This document shows, piece after piece, positions 35,704 through 42,602 of a stretch of DNA of 55,852 nucleotides. The stretch lies in contig NZ_SRZC01000024.1 of assembly GCF_004792655.1 (NCBI RefSeq), positions 1 through 55,852 of the forward strand, written 5' to 3'. The notes under the pieces are model-generated. The model was not told where the DNA came from. It saw nothing but the letters and a program-made list of their open reading frames with translations, and ran no database searches. This DNA comes from Palleniella muris. GTDB taxonomy: Bacteria; Bacteroidota; Bacteroidia; Bacteroidales; Bacteroidaceae. The stretch's first letter is position 1; every line of letters starts with the position of its first letter. A program made the position numbers and the translations under genes.

Positions 35704-36633
35704 TTAGTCTCTCAATGCTTTGATTTCTTGTACCGGCAGTCCTGATATTTGCGAGATGGTCTCATCATCCATGCCAAGTGAGAGCATACGGATGGCTGTT
35801 GCACGTTTCTCGGCATTTACGCCTTCCGTTCTTCCTTGTTCAATACCTTCGGCTCTTCCTTTTTTTAGTCCTTGTTCAAGTCCTCTTTCAAGTCCAAGGA
35901 TATGCCCTTCGTACTGTGCGTTGTCAAGCACATTCCTCCAGTCTCGGTAGTTCTTTAAGCTCTCCTCGTACTCGTAAAGCTGTTGGCGCGACATCTTGGC
36001 AATCTCTGCCGTGCGGAAAAGACGTTCAAAGATGCGTTCCTGAAGTTCTATCGGTCTGTCGAGCAGTCGCGCCATGTTCTTCAGCACGAACAGCCATTTG
36101 TCCATTATGGTCGTGCATTCCCCGATGGTTTTCTTGAACTTAGGCATTTCAAGGAACACATAGGTCAGCTTGTCATAGAACACCTCGCCGGAGTTCTTGT
36201 CAATCAGTTGCACCTCATGGTGATAGTATTCCTCATCGTCGTCAAACTTGAAATCAAGTATTCCGACCGTATAGACAGCGGAAAGCTTGTAGTCCCACAA
36301 CCCCTTCTTGCCTTGTTGGCGTATGGGGAAGGAAGAGTAGTAGACACACCTGTCCTTGAAGAACGCCTGCGCAGCCCTCTGCATTTCAACAATGACATAG
36401 CTGCCGTCGTCGCAATGGCAGTAAACGTCGAACACAGATTTCCTTTCCGACTCCGTGTCGCCAAGTTGTGCGGCATTGAGGTAAGTGATGTCATTGATTT
36501 TCTGCTCCATGGGCAACAGAGCGTTGAGGAATTCCAAAAGGTATTCCTTGTTGCATTCTGTGCCGAACAGCAGTTTGAATCCAAAGTCTGTATATGGATT
36601 GATGTATCTTGCCTCTTCTTCAAATGGTACCAT
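35704..36633 (-). CDS. Rpn-family recombination-promoting nuclease (PD-(D/E)XK)
   Basis: The 309-residue cytoplasmic protein belongs to the Rpn/PDDEXK transposase-like family: N-terminal YINPYTDFGFKLLFGTE, then the nuclease core with Asp in SVFDVYCHCDD and the E-x-Q motif in YVIVEMQRAA. The C-terminus is a charged helical tail with near-repeats (LERGLEQGLKKG / RAEGIEQG / RTEGVNAE) and a short end LGMDDETISQISGL. E. coli Rpn proteins are DNA endonucleases that raise RecA-independent recombination. They occur in many copies in Bacteroidetes and are prone to change in the tail repeats. It has its own promoter and stands alone, beside a cassette-like Rhs remnant. Confidence 0.9.
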   Translation of the reverse strand: MVPFEEEARYINPYTDFGFKLLFGTECNKEYLLEFLNALLPMEQKINDITYLNAAQLGDTESERKSVFDVYCHCDDGSYVIVEMQRAAQAFFKDRCVYYSSFPIRQQGKKGLWDYKLSAVYTVGILDFKFDDDEEYYHHEVQLIDKNSGEVFYDKLTYVFLEMPKFKKTIGECTTIMDKWLFVLKNMARLLDRPIELQERIFERLFRTAEIAKMSRQQLYEYEESLKNYRDWRNVLDNAQYEGHILGLERGLEQGLKKGRAEGIEQGRTEGVNAEKRATAIRMLSLGMDDETISQISGLPVQEIKALRD

Positions 36634-36673
36634 AAGTGTCTGTGAATTAAACGTGTGAGAATGAATTTTGTGA

Positions 36674-36704
36674 CAAAGATACGCTTTTTATTTCATTGTG
36701 CAAA
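36674..36704 (-). promoter_or_regulatory. Promoter of the Rpn nuclease gene
   Basis: On the minus strand TTTG (36704-36701), 19 bases, then TATCTTTG (36681-36674) match the Bacteroidetes consensus. The ATG follows about 40 bases later. Confidence 0.75.
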
Positions 36705-36775
36705 GAAATGAATGTATTATTTTAGCAGAAAATGAAAAGATATATCTGTTATACATTATTTTCAGAAAATAATTG

Positions 36776-36783
36776 TACCTTTG
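36776..36783 (+). promoter_or_regulatory. -7 element before the Rhs relic
   Basis: TACCTTTG fits TAnnTTTG; the predicted leader to the ATG at 36875 is about 85 bases. No good -33 element is seen. Confidence 0.5.
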
Positions 36784-36874
36784 TAACCGAAACCTAATAC
36801 TACAACAGAATTTCGTTTGGCAACAAATGTACAACTTAGTAAGATTGTACAATAGTACGAAAATAAATACTTAT

Positions 36875-37150
36875 ATGAAAACATTCTTTTTTATATTGTT
36901 TTTGGTAATTATGCCTTATGCATCTTTCTCTCAAAGTCTGAGTTTCAGTTATGACAATGCAGGGAATCGTGTAAAAAGGGAGATAACAATGGCTGCGAAA
37001 GCATTGCCAAAGAAATCAGATACGACATACTATTCTGAAATGCTTTCAGAGAAGTACATCCGTATTTATCCGAATCCAACAAAAATGTATCTATATGATT
37101 ACTTTATTCAAAATTGGACATTGCCCCCTGGCAACAAAGTATTTAGATAG
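36875..37150 (+). pseudogene. Deletion-fused relic of an Rhs toxin locus
   Basis: The 91-residue frame has a signal peptide (MKTFFFILFLVIMPYASFSQ), then SLSFSYDNAGNRVKREI, the opening of small YD-repeat companion proteins found in front of Rhs genes in Bacteroidetes, and RIYPNPT, the start of a T9SS-type C-terminal domain. It then switches to KMYLYDYFIQNWTLPPGNK, which matches the extreme C-terminus of the two toxin tips downstream (EKMYIYQYVIDNGHLPPGNK). A deletion therefore seems to have joined the first small gene to the last ~22 codons of an Rhs toxin, removing the Rhs core. The start is the Met before the signal peptide; an in-frame ATG lies at 36827. Confidence 0.7.
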
Positions 37151-37175
37151 TTAATAATTTAATCACACCAATGTT

Positions 37176-37643
37176 ATGAAAGTTGATTTTTTTTTATCTT
37201 ATTATTGGAAGGGGTTGGACGAAACTTTGAAAAAAAGTGATATAAGTGAAATTGAAAAACTCATGAAAGACTTTTTTGCGGATAAGACTTATTCCGAGAA
37301 AGTTGATACTTATAGTATTTCGCTGGTTTGCGTTATTTTTGATCCGGAATTTGATCGTATTTCACGTCCATACTATATTAGTGACAAAGTTCTCAATCCA
37401 CCTAAAGGGTTGGAACTCTTAAGTCCTGTAAGGGTTGTCAAAGAATTTTGTTGTGAAATTCTTTTGGAGTTCACAGCATTTGCCTACACCTCCAAGGAAG
37501 AAGGCTACAACATTATAGCGCATACAGTCATGGAATTCCTTGAGAATCTGAAATATCCAGTTGCTATCCGCAAGAGTTTCGACAAAGAGCGTTTCAACAA
37601 TGACATGCGTGAGTTCTTCCGCAGTATAGGGTGTGATGTTTGA
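37176..37643 (+). CDS. Immunity protein, allele 1 (polymorphic toxin locus)
   Basis: The 155-residue soluble, acidic protein has no signal peptide, as usual for Rhs immunity proteins. It begins 26 bases after the relic that ends in a toxin C-terminus. The last ~55 residues (SKEEGYNIIAHTVMEFLENL... RKSFDKERFNNDMREFFRSI) are nearly the same in the two later immunity genes, while the first ~100 differ strongly. I do not recognise a named Imm family. The role is inferred from position and the tandem pattern: its cognate toxin is reduced to a 22-codon stub here, so it may be an orphan that protects against neighbours carrying that toxin. Confidence 0.75.
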   Translation: MKVDFFLSYYWKGLDETLKKSDISEIEKLMKDFFADKTYSEKVDTYSISLVCVIFDPEFDRISRPYYISDKVLNPPKGLELLSPVRVVKEFCCEILLEFTAFAYTSKEEGYNIIAHTVMEFLENLKYPVAIRKSFDKERFNNDMREFFRSIGCDV

Positions 37644-37697
37644 AATGTCGTGACAGGGCAGTAAGGTGGCAATTCTCATTGCCGCATTACAGCCCCA

Positions 37698-38570
37698 TTG
37701 CGCTATGTTGATAAGGATGTCGAGTCTTTTCTTGGTGTTTTAGCTATTATTGCCGGAGTTTACCTTGGTGGTGTTGCATCCAACCATGGTGAGCTGAATC
37801 CTTTTGCATGGAACTACAGTTCTCCTACGACTTACCTTGGCATGGCTTTCGGAGGACTGGCCGGAGGAGCATTGGCGAGCGGCGGGTTTGCGCTTGCCGG
37901 AACGGTTGCAACTCCTTATGTGTCTGCCGGTGTTACTGTTGCCGGAGCAGGACTTGGAGCCGGAGTGGGGACAGGTTGGAAGTATGATTTCCATTGGAGC
38001 ACAGCCGCCGGCGGAGGTGGCGGCATACGAAACTATTCCACCGACCCAACGCCTGCAGTCGATGAGGCGATAGAGAATGCTTCATGGAACTTCCGTTCGT
38101 TCCAATATGCTACCACGGTTTCCATGGGATTGGTTGCTGATGATGTTACCGGATTATGGGTTGCTGACAATGTCCTTATAGCTGTTGCTTACGGTGTTGC
38201 GACCGCCGGTTTCATGTATGACAATGCGCAGCTGATAATGAAAAGGGATAAGGAAATAGAGGGTATAAGGAATCGTATATTCAAGCCTAATCAAGGCTTT
38301 ACCTATGCCCTTGTGGCGACAAAAGATGGATATTATACAGATGTGCGAAAAGGAAGAACATATCTGCATACGGGTGATGTGTGGAAATATGGTGAGACAA
38401 CAAATTATAAAAATAGGTATAATAATGAAATGTATAGGAATAACAATTTACACATGCTTGAATTGTTTCGTGGAAATCAAATGACTATTAAGATAATGGA
38501 AAAATACTTTATTTATGGATATGTTCTTGTTAACAGAGAATTACCACCAGGAAATAGAATATTTAGATAA
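37698..38570 (+). CDS. Orphan Rhs toxin tip 2 (no evident start), GIY-YIG/URI-like C-terminus
   Basis: The frame is open from 37665 and reads ITAPLRYVDKDVESFLGV, which looks like the junction between an Rhs core (NP-RYVDPDGE) and its variable tip. There is no ATG before residue ~48, only a TTG, and no signal. About 190 residues of glycine/alanine-rich, partly hydrophobic sequence follow, nearly identical to the next toxin tip. The divergent C-terminal ~100 residues contain YALVATKDGYY, GDVWKYGETT, a nearby Arg, EKYFIYGY and LPPGNRIFR, suggesting a GIY-YIG/URI-type nuclease (YGET as YIG-x-T, with Arg, Glu and Asn). Probably a silent cassette that becomes active only when joined to an Rhs core. 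Confidence 0.65.
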   Translation: MRYVDKDVESFLGVLAIIAGVYLGGVASNHGELNPFAWNYSSPTTYLGMAFGGLAGGALASGGFALAGTVATPYVSAGVTVAGAGLGAGVGTGWKYDFHWSTAAGGGGGIRNYSTDPTPAVDEAIENASWNFRSFQYATTVSMGLVADDVTGLWVADNVLIAVAYGVATAGFMYDNAQLIMKRDKEIEGIRNRIFKPNQGFTYALVATKDGYYTDVRKGRTYLHTGDVWKYGETTNYKNRYNNEMYRNNNLHMLELFRGNQMTIKIMEKYFIYGYVLVNRELPPGNRIFR

Positions 38571-38596
38571 TACATTATTCAAAAACAGATATTATC

Positions 38597-39061
38597 ATGG
38601 AAATGAAATTAAGTATGTTTTATGTTTCTTTAGTTTTAGGTAGAACAGGTAAAGTGGCAGAAATAGAGGAAATTGGAAAATTAATGTTGGAGTATTTTAA
38701 AGACAAGTCTTATTCGGAAGATGTAGAGATATATGAAATTGATTTAACCTGTATAGGTGATGAATGGGATAAAAAGATGGTTGCTCGCCCCAAATATTAT
38801 CGTGATAAAACGATTACTCCTCCTAAGGGAATGGAATATTTTGATTCGATTCGTATTGTAAGAAAATACATTTGTGGCATAGCTTTGGACAAATCATTTG
38901 CCTACACCTCCAAGGAGGAAGGTTACAACATCATAGCACATACAGTCATGGACTTCTTGGAACAGCTGAAATATCCAATCGCTATCCGCAAGAGTTTCGA
39001 CAAAGAGCGTTTCAACAATGACATGCGTGAGTTCTTCCGCAGTATAGGGTGTGATGTTTGA
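38597..39061 (+). CDS. Immunity protein, allele 2
   Basis: The 154-residue protein starts 26 bases after toxin tip 2, the same spacing as allele 1 behind its stub. The N-terminal ~100 residues (MEMKLSMFYVSLVLGRTGK...) differ from allele 1 apart from shared pattern positions (EEI-KLM--YF-DKSYSE; PPKGMEYFDSIR). From FAYTSKEEGYNIIAHTVMDF to the end it is almost identical to the other alleles, also at DNA level. It should neutralise the adjacent tip. The 54 bases after its stop, up to toxin tip 3, match those after allele 1. Confidence 0.75.
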   Translation: MEMKLSMFYVSLVLGRTGKVAEIEEIGKLMLEYFKDKSYSEDVEIYEIDLTCIGDEWDKKMVARPKYYRDKTITPPKGMEYFDSIRIVRKYICGIALDKSFAYTSKEEGYNIIAHTVMDFLEQLKYPIAIRKSFDKERFNNDMREFFRSIGCDV

Positions 39062-39115
39062 AATGTCGTGACAGGGCAGTAAGGTGGCAATTCTCATTGC
39101 CGCATTACAGCCCCA

Positions 39116-39988
39116 TTGCGCTATGTTGATAAGGATGGCGAGTCTTTTCTTGGTGTTTTGGCTATTATTGCCGGAGTTTACCTTGGTGGTGTTGCATCCA
39201 ACCATGGCGAGCTGAATCCTTTTGCATGGAACTACCGTTCTCCTACTACTTACCTTGGCATGGCTTTTGGCGGACTGACCGGAGGCGCATTGGCAAGTGG
39301 TGGGTTTGCGCTTGCCGGAACCGTTGCGACTCCTTATGTGTCTGCCGGTGTTACTGTTGCCGGAGCAGGACTTGGAGCCGGAGTGGGGACAGGCTGGAAG
39401 TATGATTTCCATTGGAGCACAGCCGCCGGCGGAGGTGGCGGCATACGAAACTATTCCACCGACCCAACGCCTGCGGTCGAAGAAGCGATAGAGAATGCTT
39501 CATGGAACTTCCGTTCGTTCCAATATGCCACCACGGTTTCCATGGGATTGGTAGCCGATGATTTAACGGGAATCGGAATTGGAGACAATGTCCTTATACC
39601 TGCCGCTTATGGTGTTGCTGCATTCGGTTTCATGTATGACAATAGGGAATTGGTAATGAAAAGAGATAGAGAAATAGCCGGCATAATGCGTAGAGTGTTC
39701 AAAAATAATCAGGAAGGTATAACCTATGCCCTTGTTGCAACTAAAGATGGATATTATGCAGATGTGCGAAAAGGGAAAACCTATCTGCATACGGGTGATG
39801 TGTGGAAATATGGGGAAACTATTAATGGAGGAAAAAGGTATTCTAAGAATGAGATTGATAATAGATTGATTATGAAGCCTCTATACTGGGGTAATCAAAT
39901 GGAAATAAAGATTAAAGAAAAAATGTACATATACCAATATGTTATAGATAATGGGCATTTGCCTCCAGGAAATAAAATTTTTAGATAA
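39116..39988 (+). CDS. Orphan Rhs toxin tip 3 (no evident start), GIY-YIG/URI-like C-terminus
   Basis: This 290-residue frame is built like toxin tip 2: it begins with RYVDKDGESFLGV at an Rhs-core junction, lacks an ATG start, and has the same Gly-rich ~190-residue first part. The last ~100 residues differ (VMKRDREIAGIMRRVFKNNQ; YALVATKDGYYADVRKGKT; GDVWKYGETINGGKRY; EKMYIYQYVIDNGHLPPGNK). The presumed nuclease residues Tyr-Gly-Glu-Thr, Arg, Glu and Asn are kept. It ends 4 bases before its immunity gene. Here the junction still reads DKDGE, closer to a canonical Rhs end than tip 2 (DKDVE). Confidence 0.65.
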   Translation: MRYVDKDGESFLGVLAIIAGVYLGGVASNHGELNPFAWNYRSPTTYLGMAFGGLTGGALASGGFALAGTVATPYVSAGVTVAGAGLGAGVGTGWKYDFHWSTAAGGGGGIRNYSTDPTPAVEEAIENASWNFRSFQYATTVSMGLVADDLTGIGIGDNVLIPAAYGVAAFGFMYDNRELVMKRDREIAGIMRRVFKNNQEGITYALVATKDGYYADVRKGKTYLHTGDVWKYGETINGGKRYSKNEIDNRLIMKPLYWGNQMEIKIKEKMYIYQYVIDNGHLPPGNKIFR

Positions 39989-39992
39989 AAAT

Positions 39993-40466
39993 ATGAAAAT
40001 AGAGTTATTTATAAATCCAACATCTTTAGATGTGAAAGAATCATCAAAATTTGCAGAGATTAATGAATTGAACGAGCTGATGACAAAACATTTTATTGAA
40101 TTGTCTTATTCAAAAGCTGTTGAAAACTATTCCATCGGCATGATATGTGTAAGGAATGAATTCTTATTCTTCTTCACACCTCACAAACCAAAGTATTATA
40201 AAGAAAAAATCTTTAGTGAAAAAGAAACAATTGTTGTGACAGATGAACCTTTACGGTGGTATAAGCAGCTGAACTGTGAACTGATTTTGGATTTTAATGA
40301 ATTTTGTAATTCATCCAAACAAGAAGGCTACAATATTATTGCACATACTGTCATGGACTTCTTGGAACAGCTGAAATATCCAGTTGCTATCCGCAAGAGT
40401 TTCGACAAAGAGCGTTTCAACAATGATATGCGTGAGTTTTTCCGCAGCATAGGGTGTGATGTGTGA
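39993..40466 (+). CDS. Immunity protein, allele 3
   Basis: 157 residues from the ATG at 39993, chosen because it lies 4 bases after the toxin tip stop; an ATG at 39951 would overlap that gene. The N-terminal ~100 residues (MKIELFINPTSLDVKESSK...) are distinct. The C-terminal ~55 residues from SSKQEGYNIIAHTVMDFLEQ onwards match alleles 1 and 2. It is the last unit; sequence identity with the other units stops at its stop codon, where ordinary chromosome resumes before the ribosomal operon. Confidence 0.75.
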   Translation: MKIELFINPTSLDVKESSKFAEINELNELMTKHFIELSYSKAVENYSIGMICVRNEFLFFFTPHKPKYYKEKIFSEKETIVVTDEPLRWYKQLNCELILDFNEFCNSSKQEGYNIIAHTVMDFLEQLKYPVAIRKSFDKERFNNDMREFFRSIGCDV

Positions 40467-40561
40467 ACTTTGTTGTGTGTTTTTATAATTTCAACTGTTA
40501 TTTAAATTTAAAAAACATGCTTTCGCGTGTACATGTATGCGCGTATGTATTTAAAAAGTTG

Positions 40562-40569
40562 TACCTTTG
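40562..40569 (+). promoter_or_regulatory. Promoter of the rplM-rpsI operon
   Basis: TACCTTTG matches the -7 consensus and gives a ~130-base leader before rplM. No TTTG is found at -33. Confidence 0.6.
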
Positions 40570-40584
40570 CAGTCCGATTATGCC

Positions 40585-40607
40585 TGGAGGTTTTCTTAGA
40601 GCCTCCA
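40585..40607 (+). promoter_or_regulatory. Leader hairpin of the L13-S9 mRNA
   Basis: TGGAGG (40585-40590) pairs with CCTCCA (40602-40607) close to the predicted 5' end. A leader hairpin here could serve autoregulation or mRNA stability; no known ribosomal leader class could be assigned by eye. Confidence 0.4.
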
Positions 40608-40707
40608 TGTGTCGTAGTGTTAATAGTCATGCATTTGGCCGTGCATGGCGGTTAGGGAATCTCGGCACAGAAGAAAGTTTTTTAGTAGTAATATTTTAAT
40701 CAAAGAA

Positions 40708-41169
40708 ATGAACACTTTAAGTTACAAGACTATTTCCGTAAACAAGGAGACAGCAAAGAAGGAGTGGGTTGTGGTTGACGCAACAGACCAGGTGGTTGGT
40801 CGCCTCGCTTCTAAGGTAGCTAAGCTCATCCGCGGTAAGTACAAGCCAACTTTCACCCCTCACGTAGATTGTGGTGACAATGTAATCATCATCAACGCCG
40901 CTAAGGTCGTTTTCACCGGCAAGAAGGAGACTGACAAGGTCTACACTCGTTACACAGGCTATCCTGGAGGTCAGCGTTTCACTACTCCTGCACAGCTCCG
41001 TACAAAGAAGGACGGTGTGGACAAGATGCTCCGTCATGCAGTGAAGGGCATGCTCCCAAAAGGCCCGCTCGGCCGTCATCTCTTGAACAACCTCTACATC
41101 TATGAGGGAACAGAGCACCAGCAGCAGGCTCAGCAGCCAAAGGCTATTGATATTAACCAGTACAAATAA
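40708..41169 (+). CDS. rplM: 50S ribosomal protein L13
   Basis: 153 residues from the ATG at 40708; the in-frame ATG at 40645 would add 21 unrelated residues. Family motifs: WVVVDATDQVVGRLASKVAK, GD-VIIINA-KVVFTGKK, YTRYTGYPGG, and the C-terminal MLPKGPLGRHLLNNLYIYEG. It binds 23S rRNA and is an early assembly protein of the large subunit. It forms the usual operon with rpsI (13 bases downstream). The Q-rich end (HQQQAQQPK) is typical of Bacteroidales. Confidence 0.98.
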   Translation: MNTLSYKTISVNKETAKKEWVVVDATDQVVGRLASKVAKLIRGKYKPTFTPHVDCGDNVIIINAAKVVFTGKKETDKVYTRYTGYPGGQRFTTPAQLRTKKDGVDKMLRHAVKGMLPKGPLGRHLLNNLYIYEGTEHQQQAQQPKAIDINQYK

Positions 41170-41182
41170 TTAGCAGGTAAAG

Positions 41183-41569
41183 ATGGAACAGATTAATGCA
41201 CTCGGTCGCCGTAAGAGCTCTGTAGCTCGTGTGTATCTCACAGAAGGTACAGGCAAGATCACAATCAACAAGAAGGATTTGACACAGTACTTCCCATCAG
41301 CTATCCTCCAGTACGTGGTTAAGCAGCCACTGCAGCTCCTTGAGGTGGCAGAGAAGTATGACATTAAGGCTAACCTTGACGGTGGCGGCTTCACAGGCCA
41401 GAGCCAGGCTCTCCGCCTTGCTATCGCACGCGCACTCGTTAAGATTAACGCTGACGACAAGAAGGCTCTCCGCGCAGCAGGCTTCATCACACGTGACGCT
41501 CGTTCTGTTGAGCGTAAGAAGCCGGGTCAGCCAAAGGCACGCCGTCGCTTCCAGTTCTCTAAGCGTTAA
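41183..41569 (+). CDS. rpsI: 30S ribosomal protein S9
   Basis: The 128-residue protein has the S9 pattern throughout: GRRKSSVARVYLTEGTGKI, the middle GGGFTGQSQALRLAIARALV, and the C-terminal tail RSVERKKPGQPKARRRFQFS ending KR. The tail reaches the P-site tRNA in the ribosome. It follows rplM closely, as in most bacteria. Length is normal. Confidence 0.98.
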   Translation: MEQINALGRRKSSVARVYLTEGTGKITINKKDLTQYFPSAILQYVVKQPLQLLEVAEKYDIKANLDGGGFTGQSQALRLAIARALVKINADDKKALRAAGFITRDARSVERKKPGQPKARRRFQFSKR

Positions 41570-41718
41570 ATTGGGATTGCCCATATTGTTATATATAATA
41601 GTAAAGGCTTCGCAAAAGAGAACAGCAGTTTAGTATCTAAACCGGTGAGACCCGCAAGGCTACTCGTCGGCTGATTCTAACCAAAGAATTAAAAAAGAAC
41701 GTAAACAAACAAAGAAAA

Positions 41719-42516
41719 ATGGCAAGAACAAATTTTGACCAGTTACTCCAGGCAGGCTGTCATTTCGGACACCTCCGCCGCAAGTGGAATCCGGCTATGG
41801 CTCCTTACATCTTCATGGAGCGCAATGGCATTCACATCATAGATTTGCACAAGACTGTTGCAATGACAGACACTGCTGCAGAGGCTCTCAAGCAAATCGC
41901 AAAGTCAGGAAAGAAAATCCTGTTCGTCGCTACTAAAAAACAGGCTAAGGACATTGTTGCCGAGAAGGCTGCAAGCGTAAACATGCCATACGTTAACGAG
42001 CGTTGGGCCGGTGGTATGCTCACCAACTTCCCTACCATACGTAAGGCTATCAAGAAAATGACGAACATCGACAAGATGATGGCTGACGGCACATTCTCAA
42101 ACCTCTCTAAGCGTGAGCTCCTCCAGATTTCACGCCAGCGTGCTAAGCTTGAGAAGAACCTCGGCTCTATCGCTGACCTGACACGTCTCCCTTCTGCACT
42201 CTTCGTTATCGACGTTGCCAAGGAGCATATCGCTATCGCTGAGGCACAGCGTTTGGGAATCCCTGTATTCGCTATCTGCGATACAAACTCTGACCCTAAT
42301 AAGGTTAATTTCCCAATCCCTGCAAACGACGACGCTAAGGACTCTATCAACGCTATCCTCGGTGCTTGCTGCCAGGCAATCGCAGAGGGTCTTGAGGAGC
42401 GCAAGGCTGAGAAGGCTGACGAGAAAGCTGCTGCTGAGCAGGCAGAGGAAGCTGCTGAGGGCAAGAAGCGCGCAGGTCGTGCACGCAAGGCTGAGGCAGA
42501 AGCTGCTGCAGAGTAA
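41719..42516 (+). CDS. rpsB: 30S ribosomal protein S2
   Basis: The 265-residue protein has the S2 signatures LLQAGCHFGHLRRKWNPAMA, VNERWAGGMLTNFPTIRK, and PSALFVIDVAKEHIAIAEAQ. The C-terminus is an alanine/glutamate-rich extension ending GRARKAEAEAAAE. The 149-base gap after rpsI contains a GC-containing stretch (41636-41680) that could fold, possibly an rpsB leader, but I cannot assign it. tsf follows after a strong hairpin, the standard rpsB-tsf order. Confidence 0.98.
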   Translation: MARTNFDQLLQAGCHFGHLRRKWNPAMAPYIFMERNGIHIIDLHKTVAMTDTAAEALKQIAKSGKKILFVATKKQAKDIVAEKAASVNMPYVNERWAGGMLTNFPTIRKAIKKMTNIDKMMADGTFSNLSKRELLQISRQRAKLEKNLGSIADLTRLPSALFVIDVAKEHIAIAEAQRLGIPVFAICDTNSDPNKVNFPIPANDDAKDSINAILGACCQAIAEGLEERKAEKADEKAAAEQAEEAAEGKKRAGRARKAEAEAAAE

Positions 42517-42535
42517 TATTATTTCAAAAGAACAC

Positions 42536-42574
42536 AGATGTAAAGATGCAAAACCGCTTTGCATCTTTACATCT
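42536..42574 (+). promoter_or_regulatory. 17-bp perfect stem-loop between rpsB and tsf
   Basis: AGATGTAAAGATGCAAA (42536-42552) pairs at every position with TTTGCATCTTTACATCT (42558-42574), loop ACCGC. There is no T-run, so it is more likely an attenuator or processing site than a plain terminator. It ends 28 bases before the tsf ATG. Confidence 0.7.
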
Positions 42575-42602
42575 TATTAACCCTTTAAATACAAGAAATA
42601 CA

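Noticed and set aside
40463..40699. 78-codon open frame before rplM
   Set aside because: It covers the rplM promoter and leader; the product has no recognisable domain.
40645..40707. Extended N-terminus of L13
   Set aside because: The additional 21 residues are not part of the L13 family, and the normal start MNTLSYKTIS fits family length.
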